The notes under the pieces are model-generated. The model had not been told where the DNA came from. It was given only the letters and a program-made list of their open reading frames with translations, and did not search any database. Shown piece by piece: positions 46,441-55,653 of a stretch of 64,000 nt of DNA (position 1 is its first letter; each line of letters opens with the position of its first letter). The stretch spans positions 795,079 to 859,078 of the forward strand of contig NZ_CH672429.1 in assembly GCF_000153025.1 (NCBI RefSeq). The letters run 5' to 3'. The stretch comes from Marinomonas sp. MED121. Its GTDB lineage: Bacteria; Pseudomonadota; Gammaproteobacteria; Pseudomonadales; Marinomonadaceae. The position numbers were made by a program, and so were the translations under genes.

Positions 46441-46788
46441 AGACCTAATCTCCGGCATTTTTAGTTATTTTTGCTCAGAATTTATGAGCCACAATTCAAA
46501 ACGCACCTACTATGATTTGCGCCAAGATAAATGACTATCCACCATTAGTAGGAGAAAAGGCTTCTAGGGAACCTGCGATTAAGTCACCTGTACTCAGTCT
46601 TAATATTCATTGCTCCCCCTAAAGTAGGATATTGAAATAGTCTGTAAACAAGATAATGTGAATCTCGAAAAATTTTGACTAGATAAGTTATTTACTAGGC
46701 AGGTGTTTAGTGGACGTGTGTTATCAACAGGATTTGACTAGATAAAACTAATAAAGCTAATAAAGCTAATAAAAATATAAAAACAGGA
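46441..46788. other. Divergent promoter region with element fragment and short direct repeats
   Basis: Between the TRAP operon and the acyl-CoA ligase gene. It contains an IS5-type element left end (46564-46602), a 13-bp direct repeat TTTGACTAGATAA at 46674-46686 and 46733-46745, and a short TAATAAAGC-type tandem at about 46750-46775. No gene is seen. Confidence 0.7.
46564..46602. mobile_element. IS5-related non-coding element, left-end fragment C
   Basis: CTAG (46564-46567) is followed by GGAACCTGCGATTAAGTC at 46568-46585, identical to the left end of copy A, and then by CACCTGTACTCAGTCTT, also like copy A. The similarity stops near 46602 and no right end is found in the gap, so the rest has been deleted. 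Confidence 0.7.
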
Positions 46789-48453
46789 GTGTTAGGGAAT
46801 ATGACAATGCATCCAAGTGCCATGATGGCCATGCCACTATTAACCAGTGATATCATTAAAAGCGCGGCGCTTAGGTACCCTAATCAAGAAATTGTCAGCC
46901 TCTTACCTAGTAATCGCCTTCATACCTACACTTATCTTGCGGCCTATAAACGCATTAATCAGCTTGCTTACGGTTTAGAGTCACTCGGCTTTAATCCAGG
47001 CGATAGAATTGCAACACTGGCTAATAATCACTATCGCCACTTTGAGTTATATTATGCGATTGGCGGTGCCGGAGCCGTTATTCATACCTTAAACCCAAGA
47101 CTTTTTAGAGAACAATTAGAATACATAATCAATCACGCTGAGGATAAATATATATTTGTCGACCCTTGTTTCATTCCACTTTTAGAAGAAGTCCAATCAC
47201 AAATTCCTAAGGTTAAAGCCTTTATTATTAATTGTGGGCAAGATGAAATGCCAAACACAAAGCTTACTCCGGTGCTTTGTTATGAGTCTCTAATCGAGGG
47301 TCAAAGTCAGGAGTTTAACTGGCCTGAACTGACAGCAAACCATAATTGCGGCCTTTGTTATACATCAGGCACAACAGGTAATCCTAAAGGGGTTATTTAT
47401 GATCATCAATCCAGCGTCTTACATGCCATGATGAGTGGCTCTAGCCAGTTCTTGAGCTTTAACGAATGGGATGTCGTGATGCCTGCTGTCCCTATGTATC
47501 ATGTTGTGGCTTGGGGGATTCCTTATTCTGCACCTATGTTTGGAGCAAAATTAGTTTTTTGTGGGGATAAATTAGACGGCCACTCCCTCTACAGATTGAT
47601 CGATTCTCAGCAAGTAAACAAGGGTTTTGGCGTTCCCACTATCTGGCTTGGATTACATAATTTTTTAGCGTCACAAGCCTGTCCAAAAGATCCAATACCG
47701 AGTTTAAAGCTGGTTGGTGTTGGTGGAGCTGCATCTCCTCAAAATCTTGTTAAAACCTATGCAGAACAATATGATGTATACTGGATGGGGCTTTGGGGTA
47801 TGACTGAAACCAGCCCATTAATTAGCGCAGCGATTAACTCTCCTTATGTAGAAAAACTCGACCCAGAAAGCCGATACCGAGTACAATCCTCCGCGGGTAA
47901 AGCCATGTTTGGTACTCAAATTGAAATTTTTGATCATGAGGACCAACCTCTCCCCCATGATGGTGTTCAACAAGGCCTACTGAAAGTCAAAGGCCCTTGG
48001 GTGCTTAAACAGTATTTTAAAGGGGAAGGCCAGGAGAGTTTTCAACAGGGTTGGTTTGATACAGGGGATATTGCTGTGATCAATCCTGATGGATATTTAC
48101 GAATCCTTGATAGAGCTAAGGATGTTATCAAATCAGGTGGTGAGTGGATAAACTCAACCCAATTAGAAGATGCCGCCTTAGATTATGAATGTATCAACGA
48201 AGCCTGTGTCATAGGCGTTAAACACCCTAAGTGGGATGAGCGTCCTATTTTATTAGTGACTTTGAAAACTAATAAGGTCTTCTCAAAAGAAGAGCTCGTT
48301 AATATTTTAAAACGTAAAGTAGCCAAATGGTGGCTGCCTGATGCCATTTTAGTTGTCGAAAAATTACCTCACACAGGCACTGGCAAACTCACCAAGGTGG
48401 GATTACGTCATGAGTATCAAAATTATTTGATGGAACAAGTTCTTATTTCTTAA
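46789..48453 (+). CDS. AMP-forming acyl-CoA synthetase (DmdB-like branch)
   Basis: A 554-residue adenylate-forming ligase that activates a carboxylic acid with ATP and CoA. Motif A3 [11 protein letters not shown] lies near residue 191, the A5 region WGMTETSPL near 335, and the C-terminal [13 protein letters not shown] hinge near 440. From memory it resembles 3-methylmercaptopropionate-CoA ligase DmdB in the [18 protein letters not shown] segment and in the MLG N-terminus. This favours the GTG start at 46789 over the ATG at 46801. Medium-chain fatty acids are an equally possible substrate. It sits upstream of crbS on the same strand. Confidence 0.87.
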   Translation: MLGNMTMHPSAMMAMPLLTSDIIKSAALRYPNQEIVSLLPSNRLHTYTYLAAYKRINQLAYGLESLGFNPGDRIATLANNHYRHFELYYAIGGAGAVIHTLNPRLFREQLEYIINHAEDKYIFVDPCFIPLLEEVQSQIPKVKAFIINCGQDEMPNTKLTPVLCYESLIEGQSQEFNWPELTANHNCGLCYTSGTTGNPKGVIYDHQSSVLHAMMSGSSQFLSFNEWDVVMPAVPMYHVVAWGIPYSAPMFGAKLVFCGDKLDGHSLYRLIDSQQVNKGFGVPTIWLGLHNFLASQACPKDPIPSLKLVGVGGAASPQNLVKTYAEQYDVYWMGLWGMTETSPLISAAINSPYVEKLDPESRYRVQSSAGKAMFGTQIEIFDHEDQPLPHDGVQQGLLKVKGPWVLKQYFKGEGQESFQQGWFDTGDIAVINPDGYLRILDRAKDVIKSGGEWINSTQLEDAALDYECINEACVIGVKHPKWDERPILLVTLKTNKVFSKEELVNILKRKVAKWWLPDAILVVEKLPHTGTGKLTKVGLRHEYQNYLMEQVLIS

Positions 48454-48577
48454 AGATTGTGAAGTAAGCACACAGAAAGGATGCAGTAATGCTTTTGTTA
48501 ACAAACGCCTTTATTTTACGGCGTATTTTCGTGCCTGTTTTTTCTCCTATCAAGTTAGATTTTGGTAGGTTCAGAGC

Positions 48578-51500
48578 ATGATCAGCGTAACCTGGATTTC
48601 AATTTTTTCAGTCCTTTATATTGGATTACTTTTTGTCATTGCACTTAAGGGCGACAAGAATAAATCTAATCGTTTTCAGCCTTATATTTATAGTCTCACT
48701 TTAGCCATATTTTGCACCTCTTGGGCCTTTTACGGCACGGTTCAGCAGTCAATCCATAGTGGTTGGTTGCTGGCCCCCACCTATTTTGGTGCCATTATAT
48801 TAATGACCCTAGGCTGGCGACTCATGGCGAGAATCATACTCACAGCTAAACGAGAAAATACTCACACTATCGCCGACTTTATCGCGACTCGTTATGGTCA
48901 TTCTCGTAAGATTGCCGTGCTGGTTTCTGTCTTTAGTTTAATAGGTATCGTGCCTTATATTGCACTCCAGCTAAAAGCCGTGTCAGAAACGTTCCACCTA
49001 ATCACAGGCGCCTCAAATAACGCAGTATTTTGGTACTCAGATCCAACCATTTGTATTGCCATCTTAATGGCTATTTTCAGCATCCTTTTTGGCACACGTA
49101 ACCTTGACGCCAGTGAACACCATAAAGGCCTTATGCTTGCCGTCAGCTTTGAGTCTTTAGTTAAGCTCTTCGCATTTATCGCGGTTGGTATTTATGCGGT
49201 ATTTTTTATTCGTGACGGGGCTTTCGACCTTTATTATGCTGCCATGGAAAATGAACAACTTGCTCATAACCTTACCAATTATCAAACCCCAATTACCTAT
49301 CTCATTCATGCCTTAATTGGCGCCATTGCTATTTTCGCTTTACCTAGGCATTTTCATGCAGCGGTTGTTGAATACAATTCTGAAAAAGACCTTTATACCG
49401 CTCGCTGGCTGTTTCCCCTTTATTTACTAATAACCAACCTTTTCATTTTGCCAATTGCTCTGGTGGGTTTCTTAAATTTTGATACAAGCTATTTCCAACA
49501 ACAATATTTAACCCTTTGGATACCATTAGCCAGTGATGCAAAGGGGTTAGCTTTACTAGCCTATATTGGTGGTCTCTCAGCGGGTACCAGCATGGTGATT
49601 GTTGCATCTATTGCACTTTCAACCATGCTTTCAAATGAGATTTTATTACCTCTTATCATACGCACTAAGCTGATCGCCTTAGAAGAAATTAAAGATTTAG
49701 GTCAGTTTGTTATTCGATTACGCCGTATCTCCATTGCAGCAGTATTAGTATTTGCTTTCTTGTATTACCGTCTACTAACTCAGTTCAATGCTTTATCTGA
49801 AATTGGTCTCTTATCTTTTGTGGCTGTTTCACAATTTGCTCCAGCACTGTTATTTGGCCTTATTTGGCGAGGTGGTAATAAGCAAGGTGCTATATGGGGA
49901 ATGTTAGCTGGCTTTAGCATCTGGTTTTACTGTCTTGTTATTCCACTCTTAGTCGAGGCAAATTGGCTAAGTAAAGACTGGATGTTAGGGGTATTTGAAT
50001 TAGCCTTTTTAAAGCCACAAGCTTTGTTAGGGGTAGAAGGCTTAGACCCCATTGTACATGGTACCCTTTGGAGTCTCTTTGTTAACTGCCTTGTTTATCT
50101 AATAGCCTCTCTCTACTACAAGCCCAGTTTTGAAGATATTTCACAGGCCGTAAAATTTGTCCCTGAAACATCAGTAGACTCTCTTCCTCAAAGAAAGTTA
50201 CTACCGCCTTCAAACCATTTAAAAGCACAAAAAGTTTCCCTAGGAGACCTTAAATCTCTATTACTGCGCTTTCTTAATCAAAGTAAGGTTAATCTGTTAC
50301 TAGAAAGTCACAGCAACCCTATTACTGGCCGCCTTATTGACTCTTCTCCTGCTTCTATCGATATATTAGCGGCATCAGAACGTCTTTTAAGCTCTGTGAT
50401 AGGGGCACCAGCAGCCAGCTTATTACTAATCCGTTTACAAGATACGCCAACAGATAATTATCACAATTTTAATGTCATGCTAGATGAAGCTTACGAAGTA
50501 TTTCATCACAACCGTTCTGTCTTAAGCTCTGCGTTACAGAGTATTAGCCAAGGGGTTTGTATTCTAGACAAAGAACACATGGTGATTGCATGGAATGATA
50601 AATTTAAGCACCTTTATAACTTTGCTGATGACTGTCTCTATATGGGTGCCCCCATAGAACAACTAGTCACTCATATTGCTAAACAAGGTGGCTTAGGCCG
50701 TGGGGTTATCGATACTTTAGTGACACAAAAGGTCAATCTATATAAAGCAGCACTGCAACATACCAGTGTTCATAAAAATAAAGAAAATCAGTTCATTGAA
50801 ATTGAGGGAAACCCTATGCCTCAAGGTCAATATATTATTACCTATACAGATGTAACCGCTCAAAGACATCATGAAGTTGAATTACGTCAAAACAATGAAC
50901 AGTTAGAACAAAGGGTATTAGAAAGAACAAACAAACTATCCCAATTAAACCAAGAACTAAAACGAGCGAATAATAATAAAACTCATTTCCTTGCTGCTGC
51001 TGGGCACGACCTTGTTCAGCCTTTAAACTCTGCCAGTTTATTTGCCTCTTCTTTGATTCACAGGTTAGCAAGGCAACAAGAAAAACAACCAGATCAAGAG
51101 TCAGCAGAACTTAGCATATTGGCAAAAAGCTTAGAACAATCCTTAGAGAATGCGGAAATGCTATTGAGTGAATTATTAGAAATTTCGAAACTAGACGCCG
51201 ATATCATCCAGCCTAACTGTCATGATTTTGAATTAGAACAAGTCATGACACCTCTCATTGCTGAGTTTATAGTCATTGCTAAAAACAAAGGGCTTGAACT
51301 GCGCTGGATTAGCAGTGACGTCTCTATTCACAGTGATCCAAGACTCTTAAGACGCATCTTACAAAACCTCTTAAGCAATGCCATTCGCTATACACCAAGC
51401 GGAAAAATACTACTGGGTATTAGGCGCTATCAAGGAAAGCTAAGGTTACAGGTTTGGGATACAGGCATTGGTATTGAAGACAATCAAATCGAGCGTATTT

Positions 51501-52096
51501 TTGACGAGTTTCATCGTATTGATAATGTCTCATCTTCCTTTGAAAAAGGGTTAGGTCTTGGCTTATCCATAGTACAAAGATTAAGTCGTTTACTAGACCA
51601 CCCTATTAAAGTCTCTTCTTGCTACGGTAAGGGCAGTGTTTTTTCGTTAGATGTTCCATTAGCTAAAACGCAAAGAGTTAATGACCAAGATGATAACGAT
51701 TTCTCTCGACCTATGATTGAAAATAGCAGCCTGATTGCCTGTATTGATAATGAGATTCAAATCATTCAAGGCATGCAATCTTTGCTTAGTGACTGGGGAT
51801 ATCAAGTCATTGCAGCACAAGATGCACAATCTCTTCTTTTTAAACTAAAGGGGCGAGTTCCTGATGTGCTAATTATTGATTATCACCTAGACCATGGGGT
51901 AACTGGGCTCGATACCTATCAAGAGCTAAGTAAAGTATGGCTTGAGCGCATCCCCTGTATGGTAATCACAGCAGATTACACCCAAGAGGTTGAAAACAAC
52001 ATTAATAAAGCTGGTTTAATTCTTTTAAAGAAACCGGTCAAAGCTATGGCACTAAGGTCTCAGCTGAATCAAATGTGCCAAACCTGTATCAGTTAA
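48578..52096 (+). CDS. crbS: SSS-transporter/hybrid histidine kinase, CrbS-like
   Basis: A 1172-residue protein. Residues 1-530 are a sodium/solute symporter domain of about thirteen helices, followed by a linker, a PAS-type segment (about 640-760), a coiled coil, HisKA with phospho-His in AAAGHDLVQPLNSA near 809, HATPase (KGLGLGLSI) and a C-terminal receiver with LIIDYHLDHG near 1097. This is the layout of CrbS, which with CrbR controls acetate use (acs) in Vibrio and Pseudomonas relatives. The convergent gene at 52316 encodes the matching LuxR-type regulator. The stop codon TAA lies in the TTAA that flanks mobile-element copy D. Confidence 0.88.
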   Translation: MISVTWISIFSVLYIGLLFVIALKGDKNKSNRFQPYIYSLTLAIFCTSWAFYGTVQQSIHSGWLLAPTYFGAIILMTLGWRLMARIILTAKRENTHTIADFIATRYGHSRKIAVLVSVFSLIGIVPYIALQLKAVSETFHLITGASNNAVFWYSDPTICIAILMAIFSILFGTRNLDASEHHKGLMLAVSFESLVKLFAFIAVGIYAVFFIRDGAFDLYYAAMENEQLAHNLTNYQTPITYLIHALIGAIAIFALPRHFHAAVVEYNSEKDLYTARWLFPLYLLITNLFILPIALVGFLNFDTSYFQQQYLTLWIPLASDAKGLALLAYIGGLSAGTSMVIVASIALSTMLSNEILLPLIIRTKLIALEEIKDLGQFVIRLRRISIAAVLVFAFLYYRLLTQFNALSEIGLLSFVAVSQFAPALLFGLIWRGGNKQGAIWGMLAGFSIWFYCLVIPLLVEANWLSKDWMLGVFELAFLKPQALLGVEGLDPIVHGTLWSLFVNCLVYLIASLYYKPSFEDISQAVKFVPETSVDSLPQRKLLPPSNHLKAQKVSLGDLKSLLLRFLNQSKVNLLLESHSNPITGRLIDSSPASIDILAASERLLSSVIGAPAASLLLIRLQDTPTDNYHNFNVMLDEAYEVFHHNRSVLSSALQSISQGVCILDKEHMVIAWNDKFKHLYNFADDCLYMGAPIEQLVTHIAKQGGLGRGVIDTLVTQKVNLYKAALQHTSVHKNKENQFIEIEGNPMPQGQYIITYTDVTAQRHHEVELRQNNEQLEQRVLERTNKLSQLNQELKRANNNKTHFLAAAGHDLVQPLNSASLFASSLIHRLARQQEKQPDQESAELSILAKSLEQSLENAEMLLSELLEISKLDADIIQPNCHDFELEQVMTPLIAEFIVIAKNKGLELRWISSDVSIHSDPRLLRRILQNLLSNAIRYTPSGKILLGIRRYQGKLRLQVWDTGIGIEDNQIERIFDEFHRIDNVSSSFEKGLGLGLSIVQRLSRLLDHPIKVSSCYGKGSVFSLDVPLAKTQRVNDQDDNDFSRPMIENSSLIACIDNEIQIIQGMQSLLSDWGYQVIAAQDAQSLLFKLKGRVPDVLIIDYHLDHGVTGLDTYQELSKVWLERIPCMVITADYTQEVENNINKAGLILLKKPVKAMALRSQLNQMCQTCIS

Positions 52097-52319
52097 GGGA
52101 GCTACAAATAAGTCACCTCTTCTCTGCCTGTTTTTACACTGATGGGAAAGAGTATCAAACCAGGTGTTACTTTGTGCTTGATTAATAGAAAGTCAGTCTA
52201 GACACCTTTTTAGAAGACAAAACACAAGGTGGCATTTTTTCTGAAATGCCACCTAGGTATGATTCAAAGGCCCGAAGAGTCAGGCCTGAGGAGGGAGGAC
52301 GTATTCGCAACCTCCTTAA
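52093..52319. mobile_element. IS5-related non-coding element, copy D, between crbS and crbR
   Basis: The element is 52097-52315 (219 bp). The left end is GGGAGCTACAAATAAGTC; the right end complement is GGAGGTTGCGAATACGTC. Perfect TTAA flanks lie at 52093-52096 and 52316-52319. The left TTAA contains the crbS stop; the right TTAA contains the crbR stop in the other direction. An internal 10-bp hairpin (GGTGGCATTT with AAATGCCACC, about 52232-52257) is terminator-like. It shares AAAGAGTATCA and GGTGTTACTTT boxes with copy A. Confidence 0.88.
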
Positions 52320-52939
52320 TGCAATTCATTAAGTTCTAAAGGCTGAACAAACAAGGCTGCCTGAGTACGGTTAATAATACCCAACTTTTTAAATATTTCA
52401 GAAATGTGGGTCTTAACCGTACTTTCCTTCACATTCAATTGATAAGCGATTTGTTTATTCAAATCTCCCTTGGCAATCATTGTCAGTACACGAAACTGCT
52501 GTGGGGTTAGTTGCGCTATTTTTTCACTCACCGTATCGACGGTGTTTTCTGATGTCCATTTTGGGAAATGGCAATTGCCTTTAAGGACTGAAGAAATAAT
52601 GCTTTGAATTTCTTCCAAAGGTGTACTTTTATTTATGTAAGCTAAGGCCCCCGCGGCTTTCACTTCTTTAATAATCTGTGGATCTTCATTTGCACTAATA
52701 ACAACAATCGCCAATTGAGGAAAGCGAGACCTTAACTTAATTAAGCCTAATAAACCTTCACTATCTGGCATCTTTAAATCCAGCAATAACATATCCATAT
52801 CAGATCGCACGAGTTGTTGAAGAGTGTCCTTAAAACCGCCTGTTTCTTCGAGTGAAATATCTTCTTCAACACCACTTAAAGTCACTTTTAAGGCACTTCG
52901 AAATAAAGGGTGATCATCTGCAATTAAAACATTGTACAT
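52316..52939 (-). CDS. crbR: LuxR/NarL-type response regulator, CrbR-like
   Basis: A 207-residue regulator. The receiver has DDHPLFR at 8-14 and phospho-Asp in LLLDLKMPDSEG near residue 54. The HTH at about 140-200 reads LTPQQFRVLTMIAKGDLNKQ and ESTVKTHISEIFKKL. Pairing with the convergent CrbS-like kinase gives the acetate-switch regulators described in Vibrio cholerae; no acs gene is in the window, so the target is elsewhere. The stop lies in the TTAA target duplication of element copy D. Confidence 0.87.
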   Translation of the reverse strand: MYNVLIADDHPLFRSALKVTLSGVEEDISLEETGGFKDTLQQLVRSDMDMLLLDLKMPDSEGLLGLIKLRSRFPQLAIVVISANEDPQIIKEVKAAGALAYINKSTPLEEIQSIISSVLKGNCHFPKWTSENTVDTVSEKIAQLTPQQFRVLTMIAKGDLNKQIAYQLNVKESTVKTHISEIFKKLGIINRTQAALFVQPLELNELH

Positions 52940-53175
52940 AAGACTGCTTCCATTCTGCTTATATCATATGAGTCAATTGATACTAAAGAGCTGATTAGCC
53001 GAAATCAAACAAAGCTCTAAAACCTCACATTTTTAGACTCCCGATACTAGATTTAAGCTCATATCGAACAAAGGGCTAGGTTTTTATCTATTTTTGCAGT
53101 GATTTAACCTAATTTAAAAACCTACAATGTTAGAAATTAACCATCTATAACAGGGTTTTAAGTCTATACTTAGGG
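52940..53175. other. crbR upstream region
   Basis: 236 bp between the crbR start and element copy E. A weak hairpin (agagct with aagctct, about 52987-53018) is the only structure seen. No gene is seen. Confidence 0.4.
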
Positions 53176-53461
53176 CTAGGAAAGCTGTGATTAAATCGTC
53201 TTTTTCAGCCTTATTAGAAAAAGTATCAAATAAGACGTTACTTATTACTGAGATCTAGGATCCTTAACAAAAGTAAGCCGCTTACGAGAAGGGATAATAG
53301 AGAAAGATACTTTTTTGAGACTATAAAGCTCGGCCTAAAAATCTTATTTCTAAGCCGAGAGTCAAATAGAAAGAGCAATGAATAAATGATGACTTTAGCC
53401 TACAGGCTCAAGCATTTTATTCAGACGCTGAGGCAGGAGAATTTATTCACAAGGTCCCTAA
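53176..53461. mobile_element. IS5-related non-coding element, copy E
   Basis: The element is 53180-53457 (278 bp), the most diverged full-length copy. The left end is GAAAGCTGTGATTAAATC; the right end complement is GGACCTTGTGAATAAATT. Flanks are CTAG (53176-53179) and CTAA (53458-53461), a 3-of-4 target duplication. Internal AGAAAAAGTATCA, GACGTTACTT and CAGACGCTGAGGCAGGAGA blocks match copy A. A CTCGGC/GCCGAG hairpin lies at about 53331-53361. It ends 35 bp before the PilZ gene, so it forms most of that gene's upstream region. Confidence 0.78.
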
Positions 53462-53496
53462 TACGCACACGTATTCTTAACCTGTTGGAGAAATAG

Positions 53497-53922
53497 ATGA
53501 GGCGTTTTTATAGACACCCAACTGATATTCCAATTTGTGTCAAAACAGCGATCGTGAGCAAGGAAGAAGAATGTAAAATGAAGGACTTAAGTGAAGGTGG
53601 TTTGTCTTGCTTTTTATATTCACTAATCGAAGTTGGCATGATTGTCGATATCACCATTACCTCAATTGACCCGCCTTATTATGGTCAAGGTAAAATCGTT
53701 TGGGCAAAACTATGCAATGATAATAGTGCAACCCCTTGCTACGAAGTCGGGATTAAATTTACTAATAATGATGAAATGTACAAAGTAAGAATGGTGCAGC
53801 AGATTTGTCACATAGAACAATACCGACGCCGTATTCTTGAAGAAGAAGGCCGTGAATTGGACAGCAACACTGCGGCACAAGAATGGATTCAATTATATGC
53901 CGCTGACTTTGGCCGCCACTAA
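53497..53922 (+). CDS. PilZ domain protein
   Basis: A 141-residue protein. The c-di-GMP-binding signature is present as RRFYR (residues 2-6, the RxxxR box) and DLSEGG (residues 29-34, the DxSxxG box), followed by the beta-barrel with VWAKL and EVGIKFTN. A helical C-terminal tail of about 45 residues follows. It probably acts as a c-di-GMP effector. The upstream DNA is almost entirely mobile-element copy E, which may supply or disturb its promoter. A GGAG site stands 8 nt before the ATG. Confidence 0.88.
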   Translation: MRRFYRHPTDIPICVKTAIVSKEEECKMKDLSEGGLSCFLYSLIEVGMIVDITITSIDPPYYGQGKIVWAKLCNDNSATPCYEVGIKFTNNDEMYKVRMVQQICHIEQYRRRILEEEGRELDSNTAAQEWIQLYAADFGRH

Positions 53923-53944
53923 AGTAAATGACTTAACCAAGATA

Positions 53945-54010
53945 GAACTCTATTCTCTTATCAGTAAATAGCACTTATAAATAAATAGCACTTATAAATA
54001 AATAGAGTTC
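53945..54010. repeat. Inverted repeat enclosing a 17-bp tandem duplication
   Basis: GAACTCTATT at 53945-53954 and its complement AATAGAGTTC at 54001-54010 form a 10-bp stem. Inside are two perfect copies of TAAATAGCACTTATAAA (53965-53981 and 53982-53998) plus a partial third. It lies between the convergent PilZ and DMT permease genes and may act as a terminator. The duplicated unit suggests slippage. Confidence 0.7.
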
Positions 54011-54032
54011 CTCCTTATCCCCTGATGCCCCC

Positions 54033-54971
54033 CTAACCATCTTGTTTAGTCGTAAAACTCGTATTTTTAATAAAGCGCTTTGGCACACAAAAAACCTCAA
54101 ACGCAAACAACATTCCAAGACACACTAAAATTAAGCCTCCAATCTCTACCCAAGTAAGCACTTCTTCTAATAAAAATAAACCTAATAACAGGGATAAAGG
54201 TGGCAATAAAACAGAGAAAATAGCACCTTTCGTTGCACCTAATAGGGTTACAGATTTAGAGTACAAGTATAAGGCACCAATTGAAGCGAATACCCCTTGA
54301 TATAAACCTTGAATAATTAAAGTATCAGTTTCGACTGCTAATATTTGTCCACCAAATTGGTAAAGATAAAAAGGCATATAAAGCACAATAGACACCATAG
54401 AAACGAGCACAGTGGCATCCCATGGGTTTATCTTCCAATATCTGGCTAACAGGGTATAAATTGACCACAAAAAACCACACATCAAATACATAAAATCACC
54501 AATGAGGGTGTCTTCTATCGCCAAGCCCCCTAAACTATTAGCGCCAACAAACACCACACCAGCAATAATAAAGCTAATACCCAGAATGCGAGTTAGAGTT
54601 AGCTTTTCACCCAACCAAAGCACACTTCCCAAAGTGGTAAACAGAAGCATTGATGTGGGCATAATGATACTAAAGTGAGAGGTTGGCGCATAAGCCATGC
54701 CCGAGGTACCAAACAGAACATAGGGTGCACCTGCTCCAAATGCCAAAACAACACCTTTTGCTGCAATGGCTTTTAATCTAGCAAAACGCATAATAAATAA
54801 AGGCAATAAAATCAGCCCAGAAATACTAAATCTGAGCATAGTAATATCATAAGGAGCCAGCTGATTATTCGTTGCAATCTTAGAAAGTACCGGCCAACCA
54901 GCCCAAATCACAGTAGCGCTAATACCTAAAATAACACCCAAAATTTGATTACGGTCTAATTGCCTCATCAC
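54033..54971 (-). CDS. DMT superfamily permease (EamA family)
   Basis: A 312-residue membrane protein with ten predicted helices in two EamA repeats (about 10-140 and 155-290). The conserved start GISATVIWAGWPVLSKIATN and a long second-half helix set are typical. EamA permeases export amino acids or metabolites; the substrate is unknown. It diverges from the Lrp-family gene (180 bp between starts), which is its likely regulator. Confidence 0.88.
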   Translation of the reverse strand: MMRQLDRNQILGVILGISATVIWAGWPVLSKIATNNQLAPYDITMLRFSISGLILLPLFIMRFARLKAIAAKGVVLAFGAGAPYVLFGTSGMAYAPTSHFSIIMPTSMLLFTTLGSVLWLGEKLTLTRILGISFIIAGVVFVGANSLGGLAIEDTLIGDFMYLMCGFLWSIYTLLARYWKINPWDATVLVSMVSIVLYMPFYLYQFGGQILAVETDTLIIQGLYQGVFASIGALYLYSKSVTLLGATKGAIFSVLLPPLSLLLGLFLLEEVLTWVEIGGLILVCLGMLFAFEVFCVPKRFIKNTSFTTKQDG

Positions 54972-55150
54972 TCACCTCACTCTTTTCGCCTAATGCAAAA
55001 AACGCTTCAAAACACGTTAAATCGCTTTAACCTGCTTTAACTAATTAAGGTCATAAGCTTAAAAGATAGATGCCGACGTTGCGCACTAAAGAACACTCAT
55101 ATACGCTCTTTTTATGCGTTAATTTTATTTTTAAGAGGAATAAAGACTCA

Positions 55151-55618
55151 ATGGATAACTTTGATCATCAAATACTCAAAATTATGCAAGAGAACTGTCG
55201 AACCAGCACCGAACAAATAGGTGCCCAAATTGGCCTTTCGACCACTGCCTGCCAAAGGCGTATTAAGCGTTTACGTGAAACGGGAATTATCCAAAAAGAA
55301 GTGGCTATTCTAGACAGTAAAGCCCTTGCTAACCATGTCACCGTCTTAGTCGAAATTATTGTGAAATATGGTGGCAGTGAGGAAATCGAAAAATTCAAAC
55401 AAGCCATGTTGAGTCATGAAGAAGTTCAGCAATGTTATTACGTGACAGGTAATGCCGACTTTATCCTCATTATGACGGTGGCAAATATGCATGAATACGA
55501 GGCCCTGACTCAAAAGTTATTTTTTAGTAATAATAACATTCAGCGTTTTCATACCAATGTGGTCATGGATAACGTCAAAACAGGTCTCACCATCCCTATC
55601 AATACAAGAATGAGTTAA
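55151..55618 (+). CDS. Lrp/AsnC family transcriptional regulator
   Basis: A 155-residue regulator from the chosen ATG at 55151. The longer frame from 55070 adds 27 residues without homology, and GAGGA precedes 55151, though with a somewhat long spacing. An N-terminal HTH (CRTSTEQIGAQIGLSTTACQRR) is followed by the RAM effector domain (VQQCYYVTGNADFILIMTV). It lies between two EamA permease genes, divergent from one and convergent with the other. Lrp-type proteins next to such exporters usually respond to the exported amino acid. Confidence 0.9.
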   Translation: MDNFDHQILKIMQENCRTSTEQIGAQIGLSTTACQRRIKRLRETGIIQKEVAILDSKALANHVTVLVEIIVKYGGSEEIEKFKQAMLSHEEVQQCYYVTGNADFILIMTVANMHEYEALTQKLFFSNNNIQRFHTNVVMDNVKTGLTIPINTRMS

Positions 55619-55653
55619 ACGGCTTATTAAATAACATAAGCATATTTATCTTA

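Noticed and set aside
53965-53998. Two-copy tandem repeat that could suggest a CRISPR array
   Set aside because: Units are adjacent without spacers and there are only two; no cas genes are present.
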